Positions 8,434-16,661 of a stretch of DNA of 39,569 nucleotides are shown here, piece after piece (within the stretch, counting starts at the first letter, position 1; each line of letters begins with the position of its first letter). The stretch is from Oscillospiraceae bacterium (GTDB taxonomy: Bacteria; Bacillota; Clostridia; Oscillospirales; Oscillospiraceae): positions 1-39,569 of the forward strand of contig CADAPH010000017.1 in assembly GCA_902789745.1 (NCBI GenBank), read 5' to 3'. Both the position numbers and the translations under genes were made by a program. The notes beneath the pieces were generated by a model. That model did no database searches, was not told the DNA's origin, and saw nothing but the letters and a program-made list of their open reading frames with translations.

Positions 8434-9135
8434 ATGTATTTCGATTATACTTATGTCATCTTTGTGCTGCCGGCGGTGATCCTCTCGCTCTGGGCGAGCT
8501 GGAACGTCAAGCGCACCTATCGGAAGTATTCTCAGCAGTTCAACTCCCGCGGCATCACCGGGGCGCAGGCCGCGCGCCTTGTACTGGACGCGAACAACCT
8601 GCGAAATGTACCGATCCAGCACGTCGGCGCCGAGCTCAGCGACCATTTTGATCCGACAAGCAACGCCGTTTTTCTGTCCGATTCGGTCTACGGAAGCACC
8701 TCCACCGCGGCGGTGGGCGTCGCCTGCCATGAGGTGGGCCACGCCATCCAGCACGCCGAGAACTATCTGCCCATCCGTATCCGTCAGGCCATCATCCCGG
8801 CCACCAGCTTCGGGGAAAAACTCTCCGTACCGCTGCTCATCATCGGTCTGTTTCTCAGCTCCTATTCGCAGAAGTTCCTCTATCTGGCCTATGCGGGCAT
8901 CCTGCTGTACGGGCTGTGCGTCCTGTTTCAGGTGGTCACGCTGCCGACGGAGTTTGACGCCAGCAGCCGCGCCCTGCGCAGCATTGAGAGCATGGGTCTT
9001 CTCGAAGGCGAGGAACTCAAGGGTGCGAAAAAGGTGCTCAGGGCCGCGGCGCTGACCTATGTGGCGGCCCTCGCGACGACAATGATGCAGCTTTTGCGCT
9101 TCATTGTTCTGGTCAACAACCGGAAACGGGACTAA
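8434..9135 (+). CDS. yugP: YugP-like membrane zinc metallopeptidase
   Basis: 233 residues with AAGGAG before the start. HEVGH at 99-103 is the zinc-binding HExxH motif, and several membrane segments occur at about 5-22, 120-165 and at the C-terminus. This is the neutral zinc metallopeptidase family 2 (YugP), common in Firmicutes, with unknown physiological substrate. A strong terminator follows directly, and the next genes on the opposite strand are of phage origin, so this gene marks the left chromosomal flank of the phage block. Confidence 0.9.
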   Translation: MYFDYTYVIFVLPAVILSLWASWNVKRTYRKYSQQFNSRGITGAQAARLVLDANNLRNVPIQHVGAELSDHFDPTSNAVFLSDSVYGSTSTAAVGVACHEVGHAIQHAENYLPIRIRQAIIPATSFGEKLSVPLLIIGLFLSSYSQKFLYLAYAGILLYGLCVLFQVVTLPTEFDASSRALRSIESMGLLEGEELKGAKKVLRAAALTYVAALATTMMQLLRFIVLVNNRKRD

Positions 9136-9146
9136 AAAAACGCTTT

Positions 9147-9178
9147 GGGCGGGGTGGTTTTCACCCCGCCCGTTTTTT
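9147..9178 (+). terminator. Bidirectional terminator between zinc peptidase and phage block
   Basis: Perfect 10-bp GC stem (9147-9156 with 9162-9171, loop of 5) followed by GTTTTTT on the plus strand. The minus strand has a run of seven T after the stem as well, so it can end both the host operon and the phage late operon. The holin stop codon (9177-9179) overlaps the T tract. Confidence 0.92.
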
Positions 9179-9437
9179 ATTTCTTCATTTGTTTGCCGAT
9201 CTGATCCGCGCCGGTCGCCGCAAGGCCGGATACGATGCCCACAGCCGCCGCTGTCATCAGATCCGTTGCCGGAAAGTCCGGCATTGTGCGCATCCCCAGC
9301 ACGCCGAGCGCCGAACCGCACAGACCGCAGAGCACCGGGATCCATTTGCTGTCGAGGGGACTGAGCTTGACAGCCTCCCCCACGAGCCAGGCGATCACAC
9401 TGATTGCCGCTACGCCCGCCATTGCGGCGCGTCTCAC
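9177..9437 (-). CDS. Phage holin family protein, start region altered by a repeat
   Basis: 86 residues with two hydrophobic segments (about 6-21 and 33-48) and a third weaker one ending VSGLAATGADQIGKQMKK. This resembles small holins next to GH25 endolysins in clostridial prophages; holins open the membrane so that endolysin reaches the wall. The only starts available are GTG at 9437 or ATG at 9422. A strong AAGGAG site sits about 25 bases upstream of the GTG, too far for good use. The bases between belong to a repeat also found near 18500, which suggests that the original start was overwritten. Confidence 0.7.
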   Translation of the reverse strand: MRRAAMAGVAAISVIAWLVGEAVKLSPLDSKWIPVLCGLCGSALGVLGMRTMPDFPATDLMTAAAVGIVSGLAATGADQIGKQMKK

Positions 9438-9458
9438 GCAAGCGCCGTGATTGAGGGG
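9424..9458. repeat. Interspersed repeat copy over holin start
   Basis: 31 of 35 bases are identical to 18498-18532 inside the large repeat between scaffold and capsid genes. It begins GCGGCGCGTC and ends near GATTGAGGGG. Confidence 0.75.
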
Positions 9459-9471
9459 TTTTCTCCTTTGC

Positions 9472-9702
9472 TTATTCCTTCATCCGTTCCAGGTCGCCGA
9501 TACGGTGATTGATGACCTTGATCTGTTCCTCCACCACGGGCATGCGCCGGGCAAAATTGTTGTGCTCCCGCACCTCCCGCGTCAGATCCTCCAGCCTTGT
9601 CTCCGTGACGGCCTGTGCTTTGCTGTTGCTGGCCAGTACGCCGATCAGCGTCAGCACCCCGACAATCACGGATCCGATCAGTCCGATCCAGGCCTCGCTC
9701 AT
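9472..9702 (-). CDS. XhlA-like phage membrane protein
   Basis: 76 residues with GGAGG upstream. Residues 4-24 form one transmembrane segment (WIGLIGSVIVGVLTLIGVLA), followed by a charged coiled-coil-like tail ending IKVINHRIGDLERMKE. Proteins of this layout (hemolysin XhlA-like) are routinely found beside the holin and endolysin in Firmicute prophages and are believed to help lysis. The start overlaps the endolysin stop by four bases (ATGA), so translation is coupled. Confidence 0.72.
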   Translation of the reverse strand: MSEAWIGLIGSVIVGVLTLIGVLASNSKAQAVTETRLEDLTREVREHNNFARRMPVVEEQIKVINHRIGDLERMKE

Positions 9703-10412
9703 TTTTCGGCCTCCTTCTCTATGTATTTTTGGAAGTTTTCCGCAAATTCTTCAGTCTGCAGATAATTTGCCAGAAGCACCAGCGTCCGGGAGAGATCCTG
9801 CGGCAAACGCGAGGACACCCGGCCTTGTTCCACCAGCGCCATAAAGCGTTCACTCCGCGCGACGTCCGTATCAACCGGGCCGTCGTATCCGTCTACGCGC
9901 CCGTTGTCGCTGTTCTGCCACAGATCGCACGGCGTGTTCGGCTGCGTCTCGCTCCACTTCGCCACCCATACCAGGCAGCCGTCCGGAAGCTCGTCAGGGC
10001 TGATCTTCGACCACAGCGTCCCCTCGGAGCTGTACACGCCGGAAATGTACCCTCTGCCGCCGATGCCCGCGCACCAGCCGCAGATCACGTTCAGGAGCGG
10101 GTCGTGGTCAAGCTCCAGCATCTTCGGCTCTTCGATATCGAGGAAGATCCCGCAAGGCATGGGAAAGCCGTTGATCGCATCCAGGAGAAACGCCGCCTCC
10201 GCCAGCGCCTGCTGCGCGTTGACCGCGTGGCTGTAGCAGTAGCAGCCGACCGGGAAGCCAATCTCGTAAGCCTCGCGGTAATAGTCAAAGGCCGCGGCGT
10301 CTACAAGCCATGTCCCTTCCGTAAGCTTGATGACGGCAAATTCATTGCCGCTGTCCCTGACCTGCCGAATGGTCAGCCCGTTTTGATAATGAGAAATGTC
10401 TACGCCTTTCAT
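9699..10412 (-). CDS. GH25 lysozyme endolysin
   Basis: 237 residues. The N-terminus MKGVDISHYQNG with Asp5, and FLDIEEP with Asp92 and Glu94, are the glycoside hydrolase family 25 signatures; these enzymes cut the beta-1,4 bond between MurNAc and GlcNAc. The domain fills residues 1-195. The remaining 40 residues are helical and charged and may bind the wall or a partner. No signal peptide is seen, as expected for a holin-dependent endolysin. AAGGGG lies directly upstream, inside the end of the preceding small gene. Confidence 0.93.
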   Translation of the reverse strand: MKGVDISHYQNGLTIRQVRDSGNEFAVIKLTEGTWLVDAAAFDYYREAYEIGFPVGCYCYSHAVNAQQALAEAAFLLDAINGFPMPCGIFLDIEEPKMLELDHDPLLNVICGWCAGIGGRGYISGVYSSEGTLWSKISPDELPDGCLVWVAKWSETQPNTPCDLWQNSDNGRVDGYDGPVDTDVARSERFMALVEQGRVSSRLPQDLSRTLVLLANYLQTEEFAENFQKYIEKEAEK

Positions 10413-10413
10413 G

Positions 10414-10563
10414 CTACCCCTTCCAAATCGAAATCATCACTGCCGCCGCTGCTGCGAGCAGCGCCGCGAACGCCAGACCCGCCCAGAACTCAGGGCCGAG
10501 GGCGAAGCAGCGCCAGCCCAGAGCCTGAATTTCGGCGATCAGGCAGCGCCATACTTCGCCCAT
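10414..10563 (-). CDS. Small phage membrane protein, 49 aa
   Basis: Starts at ATG 10563 with GGAGG nine bases upstream and encodes MGEVWRCLIAEIQALG followed by a single transmembrane segment (about residues 26-46) and a short WKG tail. It ends two bases before the endolysin start and supplies the endolysin ribosome binding site. A role in lysis (second holin or spanin-like helper) is possible from position alone. No family recognised. Confidence 0.65.
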   Translation of the reverse strand: MGEVWRCLIAEIQALGWRCFALGPEFWAGLAFAALLAAAAAVMISIWKG

Positions 10564-10566
10564 AAT

Positions 10567-10617
10567 TTAATCCTCCGCCAGCAGCCCGCCGGTTTCTCTC
10601 TCGTCATCGTCCATCAT
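10567..10617 (-). CDS. Possible 16-aa coupled peptide
   Basis: ATGATG at 10617 overlaps the stop of the preceding gene (ATGA) and encodes MMDDDERETGGLLAED before a stop three bases upstream of the next gene. Its end contains the GGAGG used by the 49-aa gene. It may be a real tiny gene or only a bridge that keeps ribosomes moving. Confidence 0.3.
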   Translation of the reverse strand: MMDDDERETGGLLAED

Positions 10618-10844
10618 TCGCCCTCCGGCGCAGGCTGGGCGTCGTGGTGAATGTACTCCTTATAGCCTTCCACCACGTCGAGCTGTTCGTCCACGATGGC
10701 GACGTAAGCCGTCTGCACGTCAGGGGCGTTCCAGAGAATCTGACACAACCCGTGGTAACTGACTTTCGCGTTTGCAAGCTCGGTGATGCCTTCCGCGTGC
10801 ACAGAGTAATTGCTATTGACGCATTTGATGATCGCATGCTTCAT
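10614..10844 (-). CDS. Small conserved phage protein, 76 aa
   Basis: The start is the ATG at 10844 (MKHAIIKCVN), eight bases after GGAGG; an upstream GTG overlaps that site and is less likely. The sequence SVHAEGITELANAKVSYHGL followed by a C-terminal AIVDEQLDVVEGY resembles a short protein found after tail-fibre genes in many clostridial prophages. Function unknown. No signal peptide or membrane segment. Confidence 0.7.
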   Translation of the reverse strand: MKHAIIKCVNSNYSVHAEGITELANAKVSYHGLCQILWNAPDVQTAYVAIVDEQLDVVEGYKEYIHHDAQPAPEGE

Positions 10845-10862
10845 TTTGAATCCCTCCACATA

Positions 10863-12539
10863 TTAAGAATTGATTATACCTGTAAGCTGAGCGCCTAAGC
10901 TTGTAGCCGTAACATTTGTACCCGGCGTGATAGTTCCACCGTTTGCGATAGGCGCAATAACAATATAAAGCTGATTGTTGACGGTCAGGAAGTCGTTGAC
11001 GGCATAGGCTTTTCTTGCGGTCATACCGGTTTCGATGTTGGTAATCATACTTGCAAGCGCGGTCAGTTTCCCGTTGATGTACAGCGATGGATCTGCGCGG
11101 TATTCCACGCTCACATCGCCGCAGTCGGCGCAGATATTATTGACGCCGCGAAGGGTGGCTGCTTGTTCGGCGGTGAAGGTATAGACGGTTTCCGCCCCGC
11201 CCATGTCCACAACCTGAGCGCCCGTTGACGGCGTTGTGCCCTCGGCGTAAACGTCCACACTTGACAGCCACGGCCCGACCAACGTCTCCCCGCTGTAACT
11301 GGCGTAGTACGGCCGAGATGTCAGCTCTGCCGTTCCGTCGTCATGGATCGTCAGTGTTCCGCAGTAGACGGTTCCGGGAGGCGTGGGGAAAGAGATGGCT
11401 TTGGCAGTGCCAATATACGGCTCGTAAGTGGTCGCAGTTGCTCCCGCCTCCATCTGCGGGGAAGTGATTTCGGACGGGGTAATTGCTGCACTATAGTTTG
11501 TTTTGCAGAGCATTGCGCGGCAATAGTTGTCGGAACTTCCGGCTGTAAACGTTACACTGTTGCTTGTGTTCAAGATTCTGCCGTTCCAACTGTCTCCTGT
11601 TTGCGTCTTGCGCTTATAGGTATGGACAGCGCGGACAACTATGCCGCTTTCGCACGAAAACGTGTACGTCGAACCCGGTTCGATTTTTATAAAAGCTGTG
11701 TAACAGCGCGTGGTGTCGTTGACATTAACGGTTCCGTCCGCACCAATAGACCCTCGGTATATGTCGTCTTTGCTCAGGCGGTTTTTCCCGGTTCTCGTTA
11801 CAACGCACCCAGTCCAGCCGCTGATCGACCGCACGTTCTCGGGACCCGGATCGCCGCTGCCGACCTGCACCGGTACGATCTGAACCTCCAGCTTCTTGAG
11901 CGGCAGTCCATCCGCACCGTCCGGGAAGAATGCGACGGAGCCGGAGGCGGTGGCTGTTGGGAATGCTTTGAGGATTCCGGCATAGATTGCTTTGTTCTGT
12001 ATGGCGTCCTCGGAAGTTAGGGAGAGCGTGGTGCCAATGGCGACAGAACCGTTGAGCACGTCAAAGCTCTGGCCTTGTGGATGATCCGCATCGGTGATCA
12101 TGACCCGGTGTCCGCCCGCAATGGCGGAGACAGAAACACCGGGCGAAACGCCGTCATCGCCTTTGTCGCCGCCATCGCCCTTGTCACCCTTGTCGCCCTT
12201 GTCGCCTGTATCTCCCTTCAGTCCGCGCTCTCCCTGTACGCCGACGCAGTTTGCTCCTGAGTCTACATAGCTGCTGCCGGCCTGATCCCAGATCAGCCAT
12301 GTACCGTTTTCTCCCGGCTGGGGAGGATGGATCGCCGCCGCCTGTGCGGAAGCTGCCGCGTATGACGCGGCAGTCGCAGCCGTATCCGCCCTCTCCGCAG
12401 CGCCCGCCGCGTTCGCCGCGCTGAGCTTGGCGGCTTTCTCCGCCGTCTCTGCCTCCCTTGCGTATTTTGCCGCAAGGGAGGCGTTATCCATGTCCAGCCT
12501 GATCGTGCCTCTGTTTCGCGCTTCCAGTCTGATGCTCAT
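10863..12539 (-). CDS. Collagen-like tail fibre protein
   Basis: 558 residues from ATG 12539 (MSIRLEARNRGTIRLDM) with AGGAGG upstream. After an N-terminal attachment region, residues about 18-75 are an Ala-rich helical stretch typical of trimeric coiled coils. About residues 105-140 contain Gly-X-Y repeats (GERGLKGDTGDKGDKGDKGD) that form a collagen-like triple helix. The C-terminal 400 residues are beta-rich with a carbohydrate-binding look (SYTFSCESG, MLCKTNYS) and probably bind the host surface. This is the distal fibre or receptor-binding candidate. Confidence 0.78.
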   Translation of the reverse strand: MSIRLEARNRGTIRLDMDNASLAAKYAREAETAEKAAKLSAANAAGAAERADTAATAASYAAASAQAAAIHPPQPGENGTWLIWDQAGSSYVDSGANCVGVQGERGLKGDTGDKGDKGDKGDGGDKGDDGVSPGVSVSAIAGGHRVMITDADHPQGQSFDVLNGSVAIGTTLSLTSEDAIQNKAIYAGILKAFPTATASGSVAFFPDGADGLPLKKLEVQIVPVQVGSGDPGPENVRSISGWTGCVVTRTGKNRLSKDDIYRGSIGADGTVNVNDTTRCYTAFIKIEPGSTYTFSCESGIVVRAVHTYKRKTQTGDSWNGRILNTSNSVTFTAGSSDNYCRAMLCKTNYSAAITPSEITSPQMEAGATATTYEPYIGTAKAISFPTPPGTVYCGTLTIHDDGTAELTSRPYYASYSGETLVGPWLSSVDVYAEGTTPSTGAQVVDMGGAETVYTFTAEQAATLRGVNNICADCGDVSVEYRADPSLYINGKLTALASMITNIETGMTARKAYAVNDFLTVNNQLYIVIAPIANGGTITPGTNVTATSLGAQLTGIINS

Positions 12540-12550
12540 TCTTCTTCCTC

Positions 12551-12856
12551 CTATGTGTCCAGTACATCGACGACTTCGATCTTCGCCGTTTCGCTGTGCA
12601 GCTCTTCTCCATCCGCCAGGATGGCGCATACCTGCGCATAGACCGGATCATACGCCTCAAACAGCGCCGTCTCTTTTCCGGACAGTTCAACATATGCCCG
12701 CTGCCCGTCTTCGGCTATTTCGGCGTCTCTCTTCGTTTTCCTGATGATTGTCCGTCCCCGCTGCCGGAAGCTCAGCGTAAAGTCCTGCAGGGCGTTCGCG
12801 TCCCTGTCAAAAAGGATATCGAGCACAAAAGGCTCTCTTCTCACTGCATTGATCAT
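12551..12856 (-). CDS. Phage protein of unknown function, 101 aa
   Basis: Starts MINAVRREPFVLDILFDRDA with AAGGAGGAG upstream. It is a compact beta-rich protein ending KIEVVDVLDT, lying between fibre genes, 11 bases before the fibre start. It resembles small Ig-like baseplate or fibre-adaptor proteins in layout, but no family can be named. Confidence 0.65.
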   Translation of the reverse strand: MINAVRREPFVLDILFDRDANALQDFTLSFRQRGRTIIRKTKRDAEIAEDGQRAYVELSGKETALFEAYDPVYAQVCAILADGEELHSETAKIEVVDVLDT

Positions 12857-12869
12857 ACGCAGCTCCTCC

Positions 12870-13556
12870 TTACGACAGCACGATCCCGGTGATCTCCAGA
12901 TTGTTTCCCACAGAGGTAGCGCCGATATAATACGGGCCGTTCAGCGACGAGATGTTCAGCGACGCGGTATACAGCGAATCAATGCCGCCCAGCCAGGTTG
13001 CGGACAGCTCCGGCGTCTGCGCGATGTCGAAGACCTTTTCGCTGCTTGAGCCTACGCATACCCGGCTGTGGCCGTAGGTAGCCACGCGCAGATACCCGCT
13101 CATCGTCAGGGTCGAATATCCGGTCAGATCGACCGCCGGGCTGAGCCAGAAGCCGCCTCCGTCACGCTCCCGGATCGCGTTTCCGCTCATCCTCGCGTTA
13201 CCGCCGAGACTGTAGCCGCTTGCCAGGCCGTTCTGCGACGACAGCAGCACCCCGCTTTCGCTGACAACGGGCTCGCTGGGATATGTGATTTGAATGGTTT
13301 TGATCTCCCCTGCGGCATTGATATTCACGCCGCCGCTGCGTGAGCGTGTCCCGTCGCTGATCGTCACGGTCCAGGTTCCGCTGCCGGTGACCGCGAAAGC
13401 GGCAAGCCCCGTCCCGCCCTCCGCCGTAAAGCTCTCGCTGCCTCTGGAACAGACGCAGTTGCTCCCGGCGGGATATTTTGCACAGATCAGCGCGTAGCTG
13501 CTCACTGCGGTCTGCGCACGCATACCGCTCTTTTTACAGATGATGCCTTCTCCCAT
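12870..13556 (-). CDS. Phage tail/fibre-region protein, 228 aa
   Basis: Starts MGEGIICKKSGMRAQ after AAGGAAGTGA. The N-terminal 90 residues form a Cys-containing beta domain (SNCVCSRGSESF, TVTISDGTRSRSG). The remainder reads as a jelly-roll-like module with WLSPAVDLTGYSTLTMSG. It sits between two fibre-type genes and is probably part of the adhesion device. Function not identified. Confidence 0.65.
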   Translation of the reverse strand: MGEGIICKKSGMRAQTAVSSYALICAKYPAGSNCVCSRGSESFTAEGGTGLAAFAVTGSGTWTVTISDGTRSRSGGVNINAAGEIKTIQITYPSEPVVSESGVLLSSQNGLASGYSLGGNARMSGNAIRERDGGGFWLSPAVDLTGYSTLTMSGYLRVATYGHSRVCVGSSSEKVFDIAQTPELSATWLGGIDSLYTASLNISSLNGPYYIGATSVGNNLEITGIVLS

Positions 13557-13560
13557 GGCT

Positions 13561-14796
13561 TCACTTCCTTATACACAAGAATCGCAGCGGCAGCGCGACG
13601 GTCGGCTTGTTCATCGCGTAGGCGGTGATCGTCCCGTCATAGGTGGCGATGCGGTAGATCTGTCCGAAATCCTCCAGCCGCTTTTTATCCGTCTCAAACG
13701 AGCCGCTGAGAACCACATCGACAATCGGCGTATCGCTTGCGCGCATCCCGGTCAGGAAGATCGACTGGCTATAAGGCGCTTCCGCGCCATACCAGCCCGT
13801 AGAGGTCAGATTTCCGTTCAGGATCGTGCTCACCGCGCCGGAAGAGAGCTTTGCTGCCGTAACCGCTCCGTTTTCCAGATTGTCGGTCTGAATGCTGATC
13901 GGATCTGCGCCCCCCGGCAGGTGCCGCGCGTTATGATAGGGCATTGCCGCCAAGGCTGTGTTAAATGTTGCCTCCGTACCCTGATAGCCCGCGTCCACCG
14001 CCGCGTCATAGGCGCTGGCGCCCGCCGGCCCTCTCTCGCCGTCCTGACCGGCCGGGCCGCGGATATTCTGCGTGGCCGGATTGAGCAGACCCCCGTCGTT
14101 TGTCCAGGAGATATTTCCGTCGGCGTCGACGCTCGGCCGGAAGGTCGCGCCCGGATCGCCGGTGCTGCCCCTCGCCCCCTGGATCTCCCCGTTGTTTCGC
14201 CACTGGCTGTTGACCCCATCCCAGATATAGATCTCATAGGGCGCCTCCGTCCCCACGCCGTAGGCCTGTCCCGCAGCAGGCGACGGCACACCCTCTTCGA
14301 GCGCCTCGGGCGTATCGAAGAAGCCTTCGATAACAAAGCTGGTTCCGTCCCTGCCGTCGAAGGCCCCCGCCCTCGCCGCGGCCTTGACCTCCTGTGCGCA
14401 GGCCAGCGCCGCGGCGGCATCGTTGGCGATCTGCTCCGCCACGCTCAGCGGCAGGGCATGCAGCGGCGCGTCCACCAGACCTGATTCTTTCACCGTGATG
14501 ATGACCGGCGCGGTGGTGAGCCGCGAGCCCTCGCGGTTGCCGCTGAGATAGACGGTCCATTCTCCCACGGTGAGGTTGAGTCCCTTGTCCTCGGTGATCT
14601 GGTTGTTTCCGTCCAGAAGGAGATCAAAAATCTCCGTTCCGAGGCTGTTTCCCTTTCGGAAGTGCACCCAGCGGGTATAGCCCTCCCAGTCGTCGCCGAG
14701 GAACCAGGCCTGTACCGTCAGATAGTTCAGCGTGTCCGCCGCGATGACCGGCGTATAGATCCGCAGGCTCTGACCGCTGATGTATAGCTCAATCAT
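13561..14796 (-). CDS. Baseplate/fibre protein with short collagen-like stretches
   Basis: 411 residues from ATG 14796 (MIELYISGQSLRIYTPVIAA) behind GAGGAGG. The first 110 residues resemble the N-terminal virion-attachment domain of BppU-type upper baseplate proteins (VGEWTVYLSGNREGSRL). Short Gly-X-Y patches occur at GARGSTGDPGA and GPAGQDGERGPAG. A HNARHLPGGADPI motif, frequent in phage fibres, follows at about residue 297. The C-terminal 100 residues are a beta-rich tip. It shares the collagen-like design with the 558-aa fibre. Confidence 0.72.
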   Translation of the reverse strand: MIELYISGQSLRIYTPVIAADTLNYLTVQAWFLGDDWEGYTRWVHFRKGNSLGTEIFDLLLDGNNQITEDKGLNLTVGEWTVYLSGNREGSRLTTAPVIITVKESGLVDAPLHALPLSVAEQIANDAAAALACAQEVKAAARAGAFDGRDGTSFVIEGFFDTPEALEEGVPSPAAGQAYGVGTEAPYEIYIWDGVNSQWRNNGEIQGARGSTGDPGATFRPSVDADGNISWTNDGGLLNPATQNIRGPAGQDGERGPAGASAYDAAVDAGYQGTEATFNTALAAMPYHNARHLPGGADPISIQTDNLENGAVTAAKLSSGAVSTILNGNLTSTGWYGAEAPYSQSIFLTGMRASDTPIVDVVLSGSFETDKKRLEDFGQIYRIATYDGTITAYAMNKPTVALPLRFLCIRK

Positions 14797-14902
14797 GTTT
14801 TTCCTCCTCGTCAAGCTGCAGGACAAGTCTCACAAGATAATCCCGCAGCTGCTTGATCTGCTGTTTCTCGTCTCCGCTGAGAATGGGCGGCAGTTCGATC
14901 AT
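14789..14902 (-). CDS. 37-aa phage protein
   Basis: ATG at 14902 overlaps the stop of the 583-aa gene (ATGA) and encodes MIELPPILSGDEKQQIKQL and then RDYLVRLVLQLDEEEKHD. The peptide is a single amphipathic helix. Its last codons contain the GAGGAGG that serves the next gene, whose start it overlaps by 8 bases. A similarly placed short gene occurs in related prophages as far as I recall. It may be a minor virion or assembly helix. Confidence 0.65.
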   Translation of the reverse strand: MIELPPILSGDEKQQIKQLRDYLVRLVLQLDEEEKHD

Positions 14903-16650
14903 CCCACGTCACTTCCCATCGTCAGAATCTTTGCGATGGAATAGAGCCGCACCTCGCCCCGGCCGACCAGCTTCATGCGCATGTGATCGCAGCGCCGCGG
15001 GCGCACGGGCAGGGTGACGGTGCGGGTTCCTTTCATCCGGATGCGCCCCTGCCGTACCCACTCGCCGTCAGAGTCGTACATGAGGTATACGTCGATCTGC
15101 GCGCCCTCCTCCATGTAAAGCCGGAGATTGAAGCGGGAGAGATATTTGCGATCCGGGTACTGGTAGTACAGCATCCCGGTCTCCGCCTCCCAGGAGACAA
15201 AGGGTTCGGGCGTCCCCACGCTTCCCGCCATGGTGAGCAGCGCGTCGGGCGTCATACAGTACAGCTCGTCCCCCAGGGCGGCAAAGCGTACCGCGTGCAG
15301 CTCGTCCTCCCGCAGCCAGAGATTGCGGCGGATATCGTAGACAAAGAGATTCCATTCTCCCCCGGAATCGCGCATGGAGATATAGTAGCGCTCCCCCAGC
15401 ACACCCGCCGCCGCCGTGTCATAGTGTTCGTCGCCCAGGGCGTCGCTGATGCTCTCTGGGAAGCTGCCCTGGTAGGCGCAGATATCTGCCCGGCTCTTGT
15501 AGATCAGCGTCTCATTGACCACCTGCAGGCTCCCGGCGCAGCCCTCCTGCACCCCGCGGCAGACCGTCTCCGTGATCTGGTGCGCGCCGCTGCCGGAAAC
15601 GGAGACGCGGTGAATGCGGTTTTCCTTGAAGAACATCGGATAACCCAGATAGTTCACCGCGCCCGTCCACGGCCCGTCGGAACCGACCGAGGCCGTCCAG
15701 CTGTCCGTCGACAGTCCCATATACTGCCGCCAGTTTTTAAAGTCGCCCAAGGCGCTGCAATAGATCTCGTTGAGGTTTTTCCCCTCGCGTATCCCATAGC
15801 GGCATCCCCAGAGGCGGTTCTTGCACTCGATCACATAGTCCAGATCCGGCACCTTCCGCGCAAGCTTCACCGTGCCCTCAGTCTGCGTGACCGCCCTGTC
15901 CAGAAGTCCCGCTACCACGATATAGTCGAGCTCTCCTGCGCCGCCGCCGATGGCGTAGATCACGTGGTCGCCGTTGTACGTCTCTATCGCCGCACCGGAG
16001 ATGCTGATGCCGTCATACTTATGGAACATCTGCGGCAGCTCCCCTTCGGAGATAAAGCGCAGACGCGTGTATGCCGTCGGGATTTCGCTCCACTCTCCCA
16101 GCGCCGCGCTCCACTGCCGCAGCGTGCGCGTACTGCCGGAGGAATCGATCCACAGCGCGCCGTCGTTCGGCGAATCCGGCGCAGTCTCCGCAAGCGTCGG
16201 CGCGGGATACACTGTCCCGTCCTCGCGGCAGAGACTGTATTCCACCGCGCCCGCCGCGCTGTACGCAGCCTCCAGACTGCCGTAATCCGAAGGATCGGCA
16301 GTGTTGTAATACATTTTATCCGGAAAGATGACGATGGTCGCGCCCATGCTTACGAGCTGTTTCTCCCCCGGCGCAAGATCGCTCAGCGCCGTCTCCGCCC
16401 CGTCGTACCAGAGCGTCCCGTCTTCCACAAAGGCCAGCTTCTCCTTGGCCAGCAAACCGCCGGGATTCTTCATGCTCTTTACGCGGGCGCGCTTTTTCCG
16501 GTTTCCCAGCAGCGGGTAATATGCGCTCGACAGATTCTTCGTGTCGTAAAACTCCCCCTCGCCGATCCTGGCCTTGTGCCGATAACCCGCGAACACGTCG
16601 GTCACGACGCGCTCGGCGTATTCATTCTGAAGCTTTGGCAGCAGCGCCAT
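14899..16650 (-). CDS. Large tail (nozzle/knob-type) structural protein
   Basis: 583 residues, ATG at 16650 with AGGAGGTGG. The N-terminus has YAERVVTDVFAGYRHKARIG, and repeated beta-rich blades follow (FVEDGTLWYDG, MYYNTADPSDYGS, LYCMTPDALL), consistent with a beta-propeller. It contains no long coiled coil and is not a tape measure. Its size and its place directly after the connector suggest a short-tail tube or nozzle protein, comparable in role to P22 gp10 or T7 gp12. It is the only large tail gene before the fibres, hence the inference of a short-tailed particle. No direct homolog identified. Confidence 0.65.
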   Translation of the reverse strand: MALLPKLQNEYAERVVTDVFAGYRHKARIGEGEFYDTKNLSSAYYPLLGNRKKRARVKSMKNPGGLLAKEKLAFVEDGTLWYDGAETALSDLAPGEKQLVSMGATIVIFPDKMYYNTADPSDYGSLEAAYSAAGAVEYSLCREDGTVYPAPTLAETAPDSPNDGALWIDSSGSTRTLRQWSAALGEWSEIPTAYTRLRFISEGELPQMFHKYDGISISGAAIETYNGDHVIYAIGGGAGELDYIVVAGLLDRAVTQTEGTVKLARKVPDLDYVIECKNRLWGCRYGIREGKNLNEIYCSALGDFKNWRQYMGLSTDSWTASVGSDGPWTGAVNYLGYPMFFKENRIHRVSVSGSGAHQITETVCRGVQEGCAGSLQVVNETLIYKSRADICAYQGSFPESISDALGDEHYDTAAAGVLGERYYISMRDSGGEWNLFVYDIRRNLWLREDELHAVRFAALGDELYCMTPDALLTMAGSVGTPEPFVSWEAETGMLYYQYPDRKYLSRFNLRLYMEEGAQIDVYLMYDSDGEWVRQGRIRMKGTRTVTLPVRPRRCDHMRMKLVGRGEVRLYSIAKILTMGSDVG

Positions 16651-16661
16651 CGTCCCACCTC

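Noticed and set aside
7396..9441. 681-codon open frame on the minus strand
   Set aside because: It lies antisense to the alpha/beta hydrolase and zinc peptidase genes, both with clear motifs. Its own translation is low-complexity and Arg/Ala/Gly-rich with no domain; a GC-rich shadow.
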